The notes under the pieces are model-generated. The model was not told the origin of the DNA. It did not search any database and saw only the letters and a list, made by a program, of their open reading frames with translations. Shown here piece by piece: positions 16,822 through 26,408 of a stretch of DNA of 64,000 nucleotides (its first letter is position 1; every line of letters starts with the position of its first letter). This DNA comes from Laspinema palackyanum D2c (lineage in GTDB: Bacteria > Cyanobacteriota > Cyanobacteriia > Cyanobacteriales > Laspinemataceae), in contig NZ_JAMXFD010000029.1 of NCBI RefSeq assembly GCF_025370875.1, positions 20,973-84,972 on the forward strand. Reading direction: 5' to 3'. The position numbers and the translations under genes were made by a program.

Positions 16822-17583
16822 TTATGGATTCGGTTCTATCCCCATCGCCCGTAACTGTTCTGCTAACTCCTGCGCTCGTTGTTCGGCTCGTTCAGCCCGT
16901 TGGCGCTCGGTTTGAGCCCGTTGGCGCTCGGTTTGAGCCCGTTGGCGCTCAGTTTCGGCCAACTCATCTTTAGAGGGGAGTAATTCTCCCTCTAAAGTGG
17001 CCCAGCGTAGCCAAACGGTTTCTACATCCCGGTACTGTCCGGACCACCGCACGAGGGCCAATCCGAGTTTTTGGCTGAGTAACCGTCCTTGTTCGTCTTC
17101 TCCCAAAGGTTCATAGACTCCTTTTGTCAAGAAAAACCCCGCCCAATCTTCTGGATTGTAGGGGTCGTACCAAAAATACTCAGTGACCCGCATCTGATTT
17201 TGGTAAATCTGCTTTTTCTCAGTTTTGTCCTGTTTGGCGGTACTGGTGGACAATAGCTCAATGACGACATCGGGCCCTTTTCCTTCTTCCCAAAGGACCC
17301 AGCTTTTACGTTCGCCCCGAGGTACGTCTAGGACGGCGAAGACATCGGGACCTTTGAAATCGCGATCGCGCACTTGGGCGAGACTATAGTAAACAAACAT
17401 ATTGCCCCCCACAAAGGCATCACGGTCTTTCAGCCAAGTCCACAGGGGGTCAACCAATAAATCCATTTGCAGTTTATGCCGCAGGGTTTCCATAGGAACA
17501 CCGTCATCACAGGGCAGTTCATCTTGGGTGGGTGGAAGGGGAATCTCCGTCGGTTCTGTCAATGCAAGTTGAGAAGCAGACAT
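16822..17583 (-). CDS. Uma2-family (DUF820) endonuclease-like protein with heptad-repeat tail
   Basis: 253 residues. The Uma2 domain (about 25-190) is a PD-(D/E)XK nuclease-like fold very abundant in cyanobacteria. Visible pieces are GPDVFAVLDVP, then KGPDVVIELLS with the D...E pair, and a lysine-rich KQDKTEKKQIY. The tail (about 205-245) is a predicted coiled coil built from a repeated heptad (QRAQTER) and rich in Arg, Glu and Gln. Biological role unknown; the family is widely expanded and variably linked to mobile DNA. Start ATG 17583 is the natural one. Confidence 0.8.
   Translation of the reverse strand: MSASQLALTEPTEIPLPPTQDELPCDDGVPMETLRHKLQMDLLVDPLWTWLKDRDAFVGGNMFVYYSLAQVRDRDFKGPDVFAVLDVPRGERKSWVLWEEGKGPDVVIELLSTSTAKQDKTEKKQIYQNQMRVTEYFWYDPYNPEDWAGFFLTKGVYEPLGEDEQGRLLSQKLGLALVRWSGQYRDVETVWLRWATLEGELLPSKDELAETERQRAQTERQRAQTERQRAERAEQRAQELAEQLRAMGIEPNP
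16896..16958 (-). repeat. 21-bp tandem repeat encoding a coiled-coil heptad
   Basis: Three head-to-tail 21-base units (CCCGTTGGCGCTCGGTTTGAG on the plus strand). The first two are identical and the third differs at a few bases. Each encodes one seven-residue turn of the Uma2 protein tail, so copy number can change without shifting the frame. Confidence 0.85.
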
Positions 17584-17663
17584 GATACCTCACCGATCGC
17601 GACTACAGTTTTAATTTCTATGATAATTGGCCTACTCAAACCCCCAGGAAAATATCGCCATAG

Positions 17664-17699
17664 AAATGTAGGGGCGATTCGCGAATCGCCCCTACATTT
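17664..17699. repeat. 36-bp perfect palindrome
   Basis: AAATGTAGGGGCGATTCG is followed at once by its exact reverse complement. Both arms are 18 bases with no spacer. It resembles the dispersed GTAGGGGCGATTCGCGAAT-type palindromes common in cyanobacterial intergenic DNA. It lies between the Uma2 gene and the broken dehydrogenase. Confidence 0.85.
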
Positions 17700-17752
17700 A
17701 GATAATGTGTAGCTCTTACCCTATTTTTGGAAGTGATTTGCGGGGACCGCCC

Positions 17753-18169
17753 TTACGGATACAGCAAAATCTTATAAGTCTCGGGGGTCGGCTGAACTGC
17801 TTTTTGTACAGCTGCGGGTAATTCCTCCAGTGGATATTTATCACTCACCAATTTATCTACATCAATCCTCTTATTAAAGACAATATCTGTTGCGAACCCT
17901 TGAACTCGATAGCTGGAACTGTAGCTTCCCATCAAGTCAATTTCGCGGCCATATAAAATATTCGGATTAATTGGAATTTCTCCCTCATCAGGAAATTCGG
18001 CAAAAAATAGGATTTTCCCGCCTTTGCGGGTACAGTCGAGGGCTTGGAAAAAGGCCCGATCGTTGGGAACTGCCAAGATACTCGTATCCACTCCCATTCC
18101 CCCCGTTCGTTCTTTCACCTGATCGGCTAAGTCTGGGTTACGAGCATCAAAAGCAGCTTCTGCCCCTAA
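17753..18169 (-). pseudogene. Zinc alcohol dehydrogenase, C-terminal half (split by IS)
   Basis: Continues the medium-chain dehydrogenase whose N-terminal half lies at 19570-20202. From LGAEAAFDARNPDLADQVKE it covers the second half of the Rossmann domain and the C-terminal catalytic fold, ending with a normal stop at 17753. Removing the ISAzo13-family element and one TAA restores the uninterrupted reading ELGAEA across the joint, so the insertion was clean. Confidence 0.85.
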
Positions 18170-19569
18170 GGAATGAAAATTTAATAACACAAGCAAGCTA
18201 TAATAAACAAATGAATATCAATGTACTTGACATTTCATTTTTAGGTTAAAAACTTATCCTTATTCGATGTCAAGTTTGTTGCTTTTGCTGATAATTGTTG
18301 GGATTGGTTTCAATCATTTTTTCAGGTAAATTTATGTATTACTCTTCTGAAATTACTGGTCAGATGCGGAAATTTTATCAATCTTTGTCCGAAAAAGATC
18401 GGCGAAGATATGCAGCAATAGAAGCCCAAAAACTTGGGAATGGTGGAATTAGTTACATATCCCGAATTTTGGCAGCAGACAGAAATACAATAGCCAAAGG
18501 CATTAAGGAATTAAAAAGTGAATCAGACAATACTTTTAATCAACACAGAATTCGTCGAAAAGGAGGAGGAAGAAAAACTAGCGAGTCTCTCCTGCCTGGG
18601 TTGAATGAAACTTTTTTAGAGGTTTTAAAAATTCATACAGCAGGCAGCCCAATGGATGAAAAAATTAAATAGACTAATCTCACGCAAAAAGAAATATTTG
18701 AAGGGCTGAAAGTTTATGGCATAACAGTCAGTGTAACCGTTGTTAAAAAATTATTAAAAAAGCACGGATATGTAAAACGTAAAGCTCAAAAAAAACAAAC
18801 AACAGGAATAACAAAGAATCGTAACGAACAATTTAAAAATCTTGCCAGGATTACTGAAGAGTATGAGTTACAGGGAAATCCTATCATTAGTATGGATACA
18901 AAAAAAAAGGAATTTATTGGAAATTTATATCGCTCAGGAACTCTTTATACTACCGAAACCGTTACCACATTTGACCATGACTTTTTCAGTTTGGCTGATC
19001 GCAAAATAGTGCCTCATGGAATTTATGATGTGCAAAATAACCGAGGATATCTAACTCTAGGTATTAGTAAAGATACGAGCGAATTTGCTTGTGAAGCGAT
19101 TAAATTATGGTGGATAAATTACGGAATCTCTCTCTACCCTCAAGCCCATTCAATTTTGATTAAATGCGATGGAGGTGGGAGTAATAATTCCAATCATTAT
19201 ATTTTTAAATCAGACTTGCAAAAATTAGTCAATGAGCTAAATATAGAAATTAGAATAGCCCATTATCCTCCCTATACATCCAAGTACAATCCAATTGAGT
19301 ATCGCTTATTTTTTCATGTAACGAGAGCTTGTCAAGGAGTGATTTTTACCAGCATTAAGTTAGTCAAAGAACTCAGAGGAAAAACTCACACAAAATCTTG
19401 ACTTTCTGTGGTATTAAATGTACTCGATAAAGTTTATAAAACTGGTCGAAAAGTAGCTGAAGGATTTAAGGAGACAATGAAAATTATTTTTGATGAATAT
19501 TTGCCCAAATGGAATTACCGTGCTGTTCCGACAATTGACTAGATAGTGAAGTTATTAAATTTTCATTCC
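18170..19569 (+). mobile_element. ISAzo13-family insertion sequence, complete but decayed
   Basis: 1,400 bp bounded by perfect 19-bp inverted repeats GGAATGAAAATTTAATAAC (18170-18188, and its complement at 19551-19569). TAA stands on both sides (18167-18169 and 19570-19572) as a 3-bp target duplication. It carries one transposase gene with two nonsense codons, and is inserted in the alcohol dehydrogenase gene. Confidence 0.9.
18334..19542 (+). pseudogene. ISAzo13-family transposase with two in-frame stops
   Basis: One continuous frame of 402 codons from ATG 18334 (AGG nine bases upstream) to TAG 19540. It is broken by TAG at 18670-18672 (where relatives have Trp before TNL) and TGA at 19399-19401 (where Gly is expected). 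Recognisable parts are an N-terminal helix-turn-helix region (RRRYAAIEAQKLGNGGISYI), SMDTKKKE with the first acidic residue, KCDGGGSNNS, and HYPPYTSKYNPIEYRLF. No indel is present, so the decay is by point mutation only. Confidence 0.85.
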
Positions 19570-20202
19570 TAATTCCAAGGCTTTCTCTAAGCGAGAGGGG
19601 AGCAAATCCGTGGCGATCGCCCTTGCACCAAAATAGTTCACCGGCATCACAAACATCAGTCCGATGGGACCCGCACCCGTAATTAACACGGTCTGTCCTG
19701 GCTCCACTCGGGCCTTTTTCACCGCTTTTAAGCAGCAGTTTGTGGGTTCCACAAAACTGGCTTGCTCAAAAGTGACCTGATCAGGAATAAGAATCAGCCC
19801 CCCATTCCGGACAATATGTCCAGGGACCTTCACATATTCGGCAAATCCACCGCCACTAGGAGCAAATCCCGCAGTGGTGGTGATATTTTTATAAACCTCA
19901 CACATGGAAAAGTTTTCATTCAGGCAGTAGGTGCAGTGCATACAGGGGATATGGTGCATCACCACTACGCGCTGTCCGACTTGCCATCCTGTTACCTCCT
20001 CTCCCACAGCAGAAATCACCCCCGCCGTTTCATGTCCAAAAATTCGCGGGGGTTCATAGAGTGGATACCGAATTTTTTTAATATCCGATTGACATAGACC
20101 CAGCACCCGTACTTGTACCAAAACCTAATCAGCAGAGAGTTCTGGCATGGGGATGTCTTCATAACTGAGCTGATTGACCCCTCTAAAAACCTGTGCTTTC
20201 AT
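19570..20202 (-). pseudogene. Zinc alcohol dehydrogenase, N-terminal half (split by IS, with nonsense codon)
   Basis: Starts at ATG 20202 (MKAQVFRGVNQLSYEDIPMP) and reads into GLCQSDIKKI, GHETAGVI and the structural-zinc cluster CMHCTYCLNENFSMC. The NAD-binding GAGPIG follows, up to the IS junction after ALELG. A TAG at 20127-20125 interrupts it near codon 26, at a place where an acidic residue is usual. It was probably a threonine/sorbitol dehydrogenase-like enzyme. It is dead by both the stop and the IS. Confidence 0.83.
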
Positions 20203-20288
20203 AATTTGGTGATTGTTAAAAAACTCTAACTTACCCTACCAGACTCGATTCACGCCTAATTACAGTTTATAAAAACCCGCACCCTAAA

Positions 20289-22162
20289 GGACTCTGTTGG
20301 CTAATCACATAGGGGGTCTGACCCCCTAGTTACTCCCAAGGAGTTAAGCCCGTTAAAATAGTACCTGAGAAAAACTTATGGTGGTTTAAGGACACTACCC
20401 TGTTTCTCCCCTAATTTATGGAGTGAATCATGACCCTTCATCCTCAAGAACAATGGATTATTCCTGAACAAACCGTTGCCGTGGCAAGGGCCGCATTCCC
20501 CAAAGGTAACGTTTATATGCTGATGTATGAAGAACTAGGAAGACTCTACACCGATCAAGACTTTATCGAACTTTACCCGAACTGTGGGAAATTAGCCTGG
20601 TCTCCAGCTTGTTTAGCGTTGGTTACCTTAATGCAGTTTTCCGAAGGTCTAACCGATAGACAAGCAGCCGACTCAGTACGGGCTAGGATTGATTGGAAAT
20701 ATGCCCTGGGGCTAGAATTAACCGATGAGGGTTTTGACCACACCATCTTAAAAGAATGGAGGGACCGCCTAGTTAAAAAAGAGTCCGAATCAATTCTCCT
20801 TGATAAAATGTTAGCCCGATTTAAAGAAAAAAAATTATTAAAAGGTCGAGGAATCCAGCGCACCGATTCAACCCAGGTTTTAGGGGCTATCCGAATGCTC
20901 AACCGCTTGGAGTTAGTTGGAGAAACATTACGTTACGCCTTAAATGACCTGTCTATTCACGCTCCAAACTGGCTGTGTTCTGTTATCCAAGAAGATTGGT
21001 TTGACCGCTATGGCTCTAGGGTAGATGCTTATCGATTACCGAAAGATAAAAGCGAACGTGAACGCTTAGCTTTGACTATAGGAGCCGATGGACATCACTT
21101 ACTGGCCGCCATTTACGAGGGGGGTACGGCCTTTGATTTATGTGAACTACCCAGCGTGGAAATTCTCCGACAAGTGTGGATACAGCAGTATGCTTTTATT
21201 AATTCTGAACTCAAGTGGCGAGACCCGAAAGACCTGAAACTCCCCCCAAATTCTATCCAAATTGAAAGCCCTTACGATATTGAAGCTCGTAATGCTACCA
21301 AAGGGGAGAAAAATTGGACCGGATATCAAGTCCATTTGACCGAAACTTGTGATCCCGATTATCCTCATTTAATCGTGAATGTAGAGACGACTCCCGCCAC
21401 CACCGTAGATGGGGATATGACTCAAGTTATTCATGAAAAGTTATTGGAGCAAGAATTACTCCCCCACCAGCATTTAGTTGATAGTGCCTATGTCGATTCT
21501 CACCATTTAGTCACGTTACGTTCAAATTATGAAGTTGACCTGGTTGGTAAAATCAGGACCGACAGTTCTTGGCAAGCGCTCCAGCAAACCGGATTTGATT
21601 TATCCTATTTTAAGATTGATTGGGACCACCAGCAAGTTAGCTGTCCCGTTGGCAACATCAGTAAAACTTGGCGTAACCGAACGGACAAATCCAATCAACC
21701 CGTGATTGAAGTTCATTTCTCTAAAACTGATTGTGCCGCTTGTCAAGAGCGAGAGCTATGTACTCATTCCAAAACCAACCCCCGATTACTCAAGTTGCGA
21801 CCCCGTGAGCAACAGGAGGCTTTGCAAGCAGCAAGGCATCGTCAAACCACCGAAGCGTTTAAAGAAGATTACGCCCTTCGTGCCGGTTGTGAAGCCACAA
21901 TCAGCCAAGGGGTGAGGGCATTTGATTTACGTCGCTCTCGTTATGCGGGTCTAGCCAAAACCCATTTACAGCATATAGCAATAGCTACAGCTATGAATGT
22001 AAGTCGTTTGTTTGAGTGGTGGACAAAGCCCAATAGGCCCTTGCGTCGTCCGAGCGCTTTTGCTGCTCTTAAAGCTCAATATCCGCCGCTCCACTTTTTC
22101 TGATTCTAGTCGCATCTTGGTTGGGGGGGTAACACCCCCCATCTGATTAGCCAACAGAGTCC
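20289..22162 (+). mobile_element. IS1182-family insertion sequence, complete
   Basis: 1,874 bp. The ends match as inverted repeats: GGACTCTGTTGGCTAATCA at 20289-20307 and its exact complement at 22144-22162, with similarity extending inward into G-runs. Just inside each end is a strong hairpin of G/C runs (AGGGGGTC with ACCCCCT near 20311-20327, and GGGGGGGTAACACCCCCC near 22123-22140). No target duplication was evident. It carries one intact transposase gene. Confidence 0.88.
20430..22103 (+). CDS. IS1182-family transposase, full length
   Basis: 557 residues without interruption. The N-terminal half has the DUF772-type region (LAWSPACLALVTLMQFSEGL, then RQAADSVRARIDWKYALGL) and QRTDSTQVLGAIR with the first catalytic aspartate. 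The DDE domain follows with LVDSAYVDSHHL. A Cys-rich segment (CAACQERELCTH) near residue 445 is typical of this family, and the C-terminus has RRSRYAGLAKTHLQHI. Start ATG 20430 follows a GGAG-like sequence. Together with complete ends, this is the most plausibly active element in the window. Confidence 0.9.
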   Translation: MTLHPQEQWIIPEQTVAVARAAFPKGNVYMLMYEELGRLYTDQDFIELYPNCGKLAWSPACLALVTLMQFSEGLTDRQAADSVRARIDWKYALGLELTDEGFDHTILKEWRDRLVKKESESILLDKMLARFKEKKLLKGRGIQRTDSTQVLGAIRMLNRLELVGETLRYALNDLSIHAPNWLCSVIQEDWFDRYGSRVDAYRLPKDKSERERLALTIGADGHHLLAAIYEGGTAFDLCELPSVEILRQVWIQQYAFINSELKWRDPKDLKLPPNSIQIESPYDIEARNATKGEKNWTGYQVHLTETCDPDYPHLIVNVETTPATTVDGDMTQVIHEKLLEQELLPHQHLVDSAYVDSHHLVTLRSNYEVDLVGKIRTDSSWQALQQTGFDLSYFKIDWDHQQVSCPVGNISKTWRNRTDKSNQPVIEVHFSKTDCAACQERELCTHSKTNPRLLKLRPREQQEALQAARHRQTTEAFKEDYALRAGCEATISQGVRAFDLRRSRYAGLAKTHLQHIAIATAMNVSRLFEWWTKPNRPLRRPSAFAALKAQYPPLHFF

Positions 22163-22224
22163 GGAACGGGTGGGGCGTTTGCGGACGAAGCCTGTCTACG
22201 CAGCGTCATCCAGGAAATGGACTT

Positions 22225-22464
22225 TTACCAACTGGATTTGGTATCACTCCAATATTCAGGGGAAATGGGGTCGTTGAAATCATCGCTAATCCACCCCATC
22301 CCTCGATGTAACCCAGGGATGCGAGGTTGATGGGGTTCAGGTTCGATGTATTTTTGAACCAAAAATTCAATGTAGTCTAAGACTTGTTGCTGCTGTTGAG
22401 GGGGTAGTTGTTGCAGTTGCCCGATCACAGATTCAATTAAATTTTGGGTGGTTGAAGTGGACAT
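22225..22464 (-). CDS. DUF2281-family antitoxin-like protein
   Basis: 79 residues with a Gln-rich helical N-terminus (LIESVIGQLQQLPPQQQQQV, then LDYIEFLVQKY) and a C-terminal segment ISDDFNDPI, the form of cyanobacterial DUF2281 proteins that usually precede a PIN-domain toxin gene. Here the downstream side runs straight into the IS1182 end 62 bases later, so any toxin partner has been lost or displaced. Start ATG 22464 with GGAGG about eight bases upstream. Confidence 0.75.
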   Translation of the reverse strand: MSTSTTQNLIESVIGQLQQLPPQQQQQVLDYIEFLVQKYIEPEPHQPRIPGLHRGMGWISDDFNDPISPEYWSDTKSSW

Positions 22465-22618
22465 TTTGACCTCCGGAAAGGTTATGGGGTGGGCGGTTTG
22501 AATGAATTTAGCCTAACACGAGGGTTGAGACTCCCGCAGGTGCGATCGCCTTGACGGTCCCCTACAGCAAGGTTGGATCTTCTCTGGGCGATCGCATCCC
22601 TACCCGAATGCTCTAATA

Positions 22619-23951
22619 GGAGTCGTGTAAAAATAAGTTGGTCAATTACGCCGAGTTTCGGGGCTTAATGATATAGTTCCATTCACCCCTCCAAGAGTGG
22701 CGCTCAATAGAAATAGAATTAAAGTCTTGGTTGGTCACTTTGATTCCTATTTCATAGCGACTTTCATCTAAGTTGGTTTGCACTTCTAATCCTTGTTGGG
22801 TCGTCGTGTTTTTAATTAAATTAATTAGGACTTGCAAGCTAGTTAAAGGTCTACCCCGCCAATTTTGAGTCAAATGACAGAATAAGCGATGCTCAATTTT
22901 ATTCCATTTACTGGTTCCGGGAGGAAAATGACAGACTTGAATCGTTTTCTGAATTTCATCGGCAAACTCTTGGAGTTTTAACTTCCAGAGTCTCGACCGA
23001 TAGCTATTACTCCCTCCACAATCTGCTATGATCATTATCTTTTGACCATTAGGATAACAATCTTGACCCATTGACTGCCACCAATGACGAATTGATGACA
23101 CCGCAAATTCTGCCGTGTCCTGGTCAATTCCCACATTTATCCATCCTTTGTTCTTGGTTAAATCATAAATTCCATAAGGAATCGCTTTACCCAACTGTGG
23201 GTCTATAAAATCATGCATTCGGACCTCAATAGGCTGCTCCTTAAGGCTCCAATCGGTTCCTCCGTTTTTAAAATCTCCAATTAATTCCTTTTTTTAGTAT
23301 CAACAGAGATTACGGGTTCGTTGGCCATTTGAAAACTTTTTACCTCGGCAGCAATATGTAAAAATTGCTCATCTCTATCTTGACAAGATGAGCCATCCCG
23401 AGTTTTTCGATTTGATTGTAAGCTATAGCCTAGATAGTCCAGTAAATTATAAACGCTTTTCGGACTGATTCGGTGTCCCCCACGATTTAGCTCTTCTGCC
23501 AGTTTGGCTACACTTTTAGAAGTCCATTTTAGTGGGGACTCCGGGTCTCCCAATGTCATGGGTTCTATCAAGGATTCCAAATCTGATAGCAGCATTCCAT
23601 CTTTTTCTTCTAGTAATCGCCGTCCACCACCTTCACGACGGATGCGAGTTAGGTCTTGTTCTGAGCGCGTATCTGAGGATTCAGACAGTTCACGGATCCC
23701 TGAATTTATTGTGGTCCGCGATAGTCCAGTTGCCTCAGATAAGAGCGTTACCCCTCCCCATCCCAAAGACATGGCTTCACAGGCGGCCCAAATCCGTCGT
23801 GTTTTTTCATTCAAATAAGGTAATAATGACTGATATTTATCTCGAATACTTTTGAGGGTTTCATTATCCACAATCCTATAGCTCGCCGTAGCGCTACTTC
23901 TTAAGTATCCCACGGGGGGTCTAATTGGTCAAGTTATTTTTACACGACTCC
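22619..23951 (-). mobile_element. ISAzo13-family insertion sequence, second type
   Basis: 1,333 bp bounded by imperfect 30-bp inverted repeats (27 of 30 match) beginning GGAGTCGTGTAAAAATAA at 22619 and ending at 23951, with TA on both outer flanks. The sequence and repeats differ from the copy at 18170, so it is a separate member of the family. It ends 63 bp before the FAD oxidoreductase start and may have altered that gene's promoter. Confidence 0.87.
22646..23913 (-). pseudogene. ISAzo13-family transposase in two frames (frameshift at an A-run)
   Basis: The first frame (23913-23281) carries the helix-turn-helix half (RRIWAACEAMSLGWGGVTLL, then RRIREGGGRR-like) up to VISVDTKKRN and a stop. 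The catalytic half continues in another frame from about 23285 to 22646 with MHDFIDPQLGKAIPYG, IADCGGSNSYRSR and CHFPPGTSKWNKIEHRLF. The shift lies at a run of seven As after GATACT; eight As would give the family's DTKKKELIG. This is either inactivation or slippage-dependent expression. Confidence 0.82.
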
Positions 23952-24014
23952 TAACTGACAAGCGATCGCCCCTCGGACTCTCTGTCTTTACTTTTGATTT
24001 CTATCTATATCTAT

Positions 24015-25943
24015 ATGAATGAACTCCAATCTGATGTTTTAGTGGTGGGTGGCAGTACGGGAGGAACCGCTGCAGCAATTCAAGCGGCGCGTCGGGGTGC
24101 TCAAACGGTTTTAGTTAGCGAATTTCCTTGGGTGGGAGGAATGCTTTCAACCGCAGGGGTTTCGGCCCCCGATGGAAATGAGTTAGCCGCGTTTCAAACA
24201 GGTCTATGGGGTGCTCTCCTGCAATCTCTGCAATGTCAGCAAGGGGGCGGATTAGACCACGGATGGGTGAGTTTTTTTACCTTTGACCCACGCACTGCGG
24301 CCCAAATTTTTGCGGACTGGGTGAAAGAACTGCCGAATCTGCACTGGATTTCTGGACAAGTTCCTGTGGAAGTGTTGCGCGACGGAAATGCGATCGCAGG
24401 GGTTCGTTTTACTGATGTGATTGTTAAAGCGAAAATTACTTTGGATGGCACGGAACTGGGTGATTTACTGGCGTTAGCAGAAATTCCTTATCGTTGGGGT
24501 TGGGAATTTCAAGGGGAGTGGCATGAACCCAGCGCCCCTGTTGCCTCCAATCTTTTAACAGAACGATATCCAGTACAAGCGCCTACCTGGGTGGTGGTGA
24601 TGCAGGATTATGGGGAAGGGGCGAGTGCCCCAGAAATTCCTGCGCCTGCCATTGAGGATTGCAGTCGCTTTTTGGGCGCGTGGGACAACTATGGCCCTCA
24701 CTCTTTTCTCAATTACGGCAGATTGCCTGGAAATCGCTTCATGATTAATTGGCCAATTCAGGGCAATGATTATGGCGAAGGGGTGGGGCGACTGGTGGAA
24801 AGGGACGCATCACGTTTAGAGTTTCTCCAAGAGGCCCGATCGCATTCCCAAAGTTTTGCAGGTTTTATCCAAAGGCATTTGGGGCCTCGTTATGGGTTGG
24901 CTGAGGATATTTTTCCGTTCTTTATAAAAGGAGTTGAAGGCAACTGCAATTGTTTTAAAACCCCTAGTTTTGGAGGCGGGGCCTACGCTTTGCATCCTTA
25001 TTATCGAGAAAGTAGGCGTCTGGTGGGGGTAAAAAGGATTACAGAACAGGATATTTTGCCTGCGCTTGGGGGTCGAGTCGCTAAATTATCAGTGGATGAG
25101 TCAGGAGTCTGCGATGCGATCGCCTTGGGGAATTATGCCAATGATCATCATTATCCCCATTTAGAAAGTTTGGATCCCTCTTTCACTCTGGCCCCCAAAT
25201 CAATTCGCTGGGGTGGTCGCTGGACTGGGACGCCTTTTACGATTCCTTATGGTGCGTTGGTGCCGTTGGCAACAGATGGACTGTTAGTTTGTGAAAAAAA
25301 TATTTCTGTGTCTCATATTGCCAATGGGGCCACTCGTCTGCAACCTGTGGTGATGGGAATTGGACAAGCAGCAGGAATGGCAGCAGCGCTTTGTGTGGAA
25401 AAAAATTGTCAACCGAGGGATTTGCCTGTTCGGATGTTGCAAGTTGCATTATTAGAGGATGAGATCGCCCCAGCAGCCCTGGTCCCTCTGTTTAATCTCA
25501 CTCCTGACCATGATGATTGGTTGGATTGCCAGAAATTTTATTTAGAAAATCCAGACCAATATCCCCTCAGTGGCGATCGCCCCCTCCAGAATAAAATTCA
25601 TCCCTCAGTTCGTAGTGACGACTTTAGTCGTCCCTCCCCCCTCAACTCGGAAATTCCCGAAACTCACAAAACGCTTTCAACTCATCTCAAATCCTCTGTT
25701 GCAGCTCGCTTAATTAAGAATTGCCAATCCTTCATGGGGATATTTCAACGAAAAGGATTGCAGGACTATGCGATCGTCTTAACGCATCCGGTAGAAATGG
25801 CAGGTCAAACTTGGAATCTGGTGACCTTGCTTGCCGAAGTAGACTGTCAATTAGAAAAGTGCCAAGATGAGCAACCGCTAAAGATTTTGGGCCGCCACAA
25901 TTCCGCTGGAAATTGGATCATTGTGGAAGAATTAACGGCTTAA
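24015..25943 (+). CDS. FAD-dependent oxidoreductase (FAD_oxidored family)
   Basis: 642 residues. The N-terminus VLVVGGSTGGTAAAIQAARRG is an FAD-binding Rossmann fold, followed by WVGGMLSTAGVSAPDGNE, the mark of the PF12831-type family. Near residue 435, ISVSHIANGATRLQPVVMGIG and then GQAAGMAAALC complete the FAD site. Substrate unknown. Start ATG 24015 is preferred over 23994 because it begins just before the Rossmann strand. A signal peptide is absent, so it is cytoplasmic. It stands alone between an IS element and the hetR leader. Confidence 0.8.
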   Translation: MNELQSDVLVVGGSTGGTAAAIQAARRGAQTVLVSEFPWVGGMLSTAGVSAPDGNELAAFQTGLWGALLQSLQCQQGGGLDHGWVSFFTFDPRTAAQIFADWVKELPNLHWISGQVPVEVLRDGNAIAGVRFTDVIVKAKITLDGTELGDLLALAEIPYRWGWEFQGEWHEPSAPVASNLLTERYPVQAPTWVVVMQDYGEGASAPEIPAPAIEDCSRFLGAWDNYGPHSFLNYGRLPGNRFMINWPIQGNDYGEGVGRLVERDASRLEFLQEARSHSQSFAGFIQRHLGPRYGLAEDIFPFFIKGVEGNCNCFKTPSFGGGAYALHPYYRESRRLVGVKRITEQDILPALGGRVAKLSVDESGVCDAIALGNYANDHHYPHLESLDPSFTLAPKSIRWGGRWTGTPFTIPYGALVPLATDGLLVCEKNISVSHIANGATRLQPVVMGIGQAAGMAAALCVEKNCQPRDLPVRMLQVALLEDEIAPAALVPLFNLTPDHDDWLDCQKFYLENPDQYPLSGDRPLQNKIHPSVRSDDFSRPSPLNSEIPETHKTLSTHLKSSVAARLIKNCQSFMGIFQRKGLQDYAIVLTHPVEMAGQTWNLVTLLAEVDCQLEKCQDEQPLKILGRHNSAGNWIIVEELTA

Positions 25944-26408
25944 ATTTTGATTGGCTTGGTCAAGGATGAGGGAAAAGAATAGAATTTCAATGGCTTTGAT
26001 ACGCTCGCTCACTCCTTGGCGCAAGAGATTGATTGACAAAAGTCTCTCTTGCCATGCTTATTCCGGTCAAGATATAATTTTAAGCAGTTAACCACTCAAG
26101 AAGCGATCAGTGGCCCATCTAGGCAGGGGCATTTTATGGCTAGAAAAGAGGTTTTTTCCTAAAGAGCAGAAGCAGCAGGAGTGGAAAGATCAAGTGGTCT
26201 TGACAACAATCCCCTGAGTGTGGGAGATTATCGCGGTTTCTGTCGCACCCTTTATCAGCCATTGGAGTGATCCGTAACTCCATCCTGTCCGAGAGCTAAG
26301 TGCTAGGGGCGATCGCGAGTTAACAGTCCGGTGATGCTTTTACCCCTGGGAATAGGGTAAGCTACTGTTATTCATCGACAGCCTAATCCTTCAACAGAAG
26401 GAGTCGGA
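25944..26408. other. Intergenic upstream of hetR
   Basis: About 465 bases with no recognisable gene on either strand. A small hairpin TACCC/GGGTA lies at 26341-26359. I found no exact GTA-N8-TAC NtcA site and no short frame ending in an RGSGR-type pentapeptide. Confidence 0.4.
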
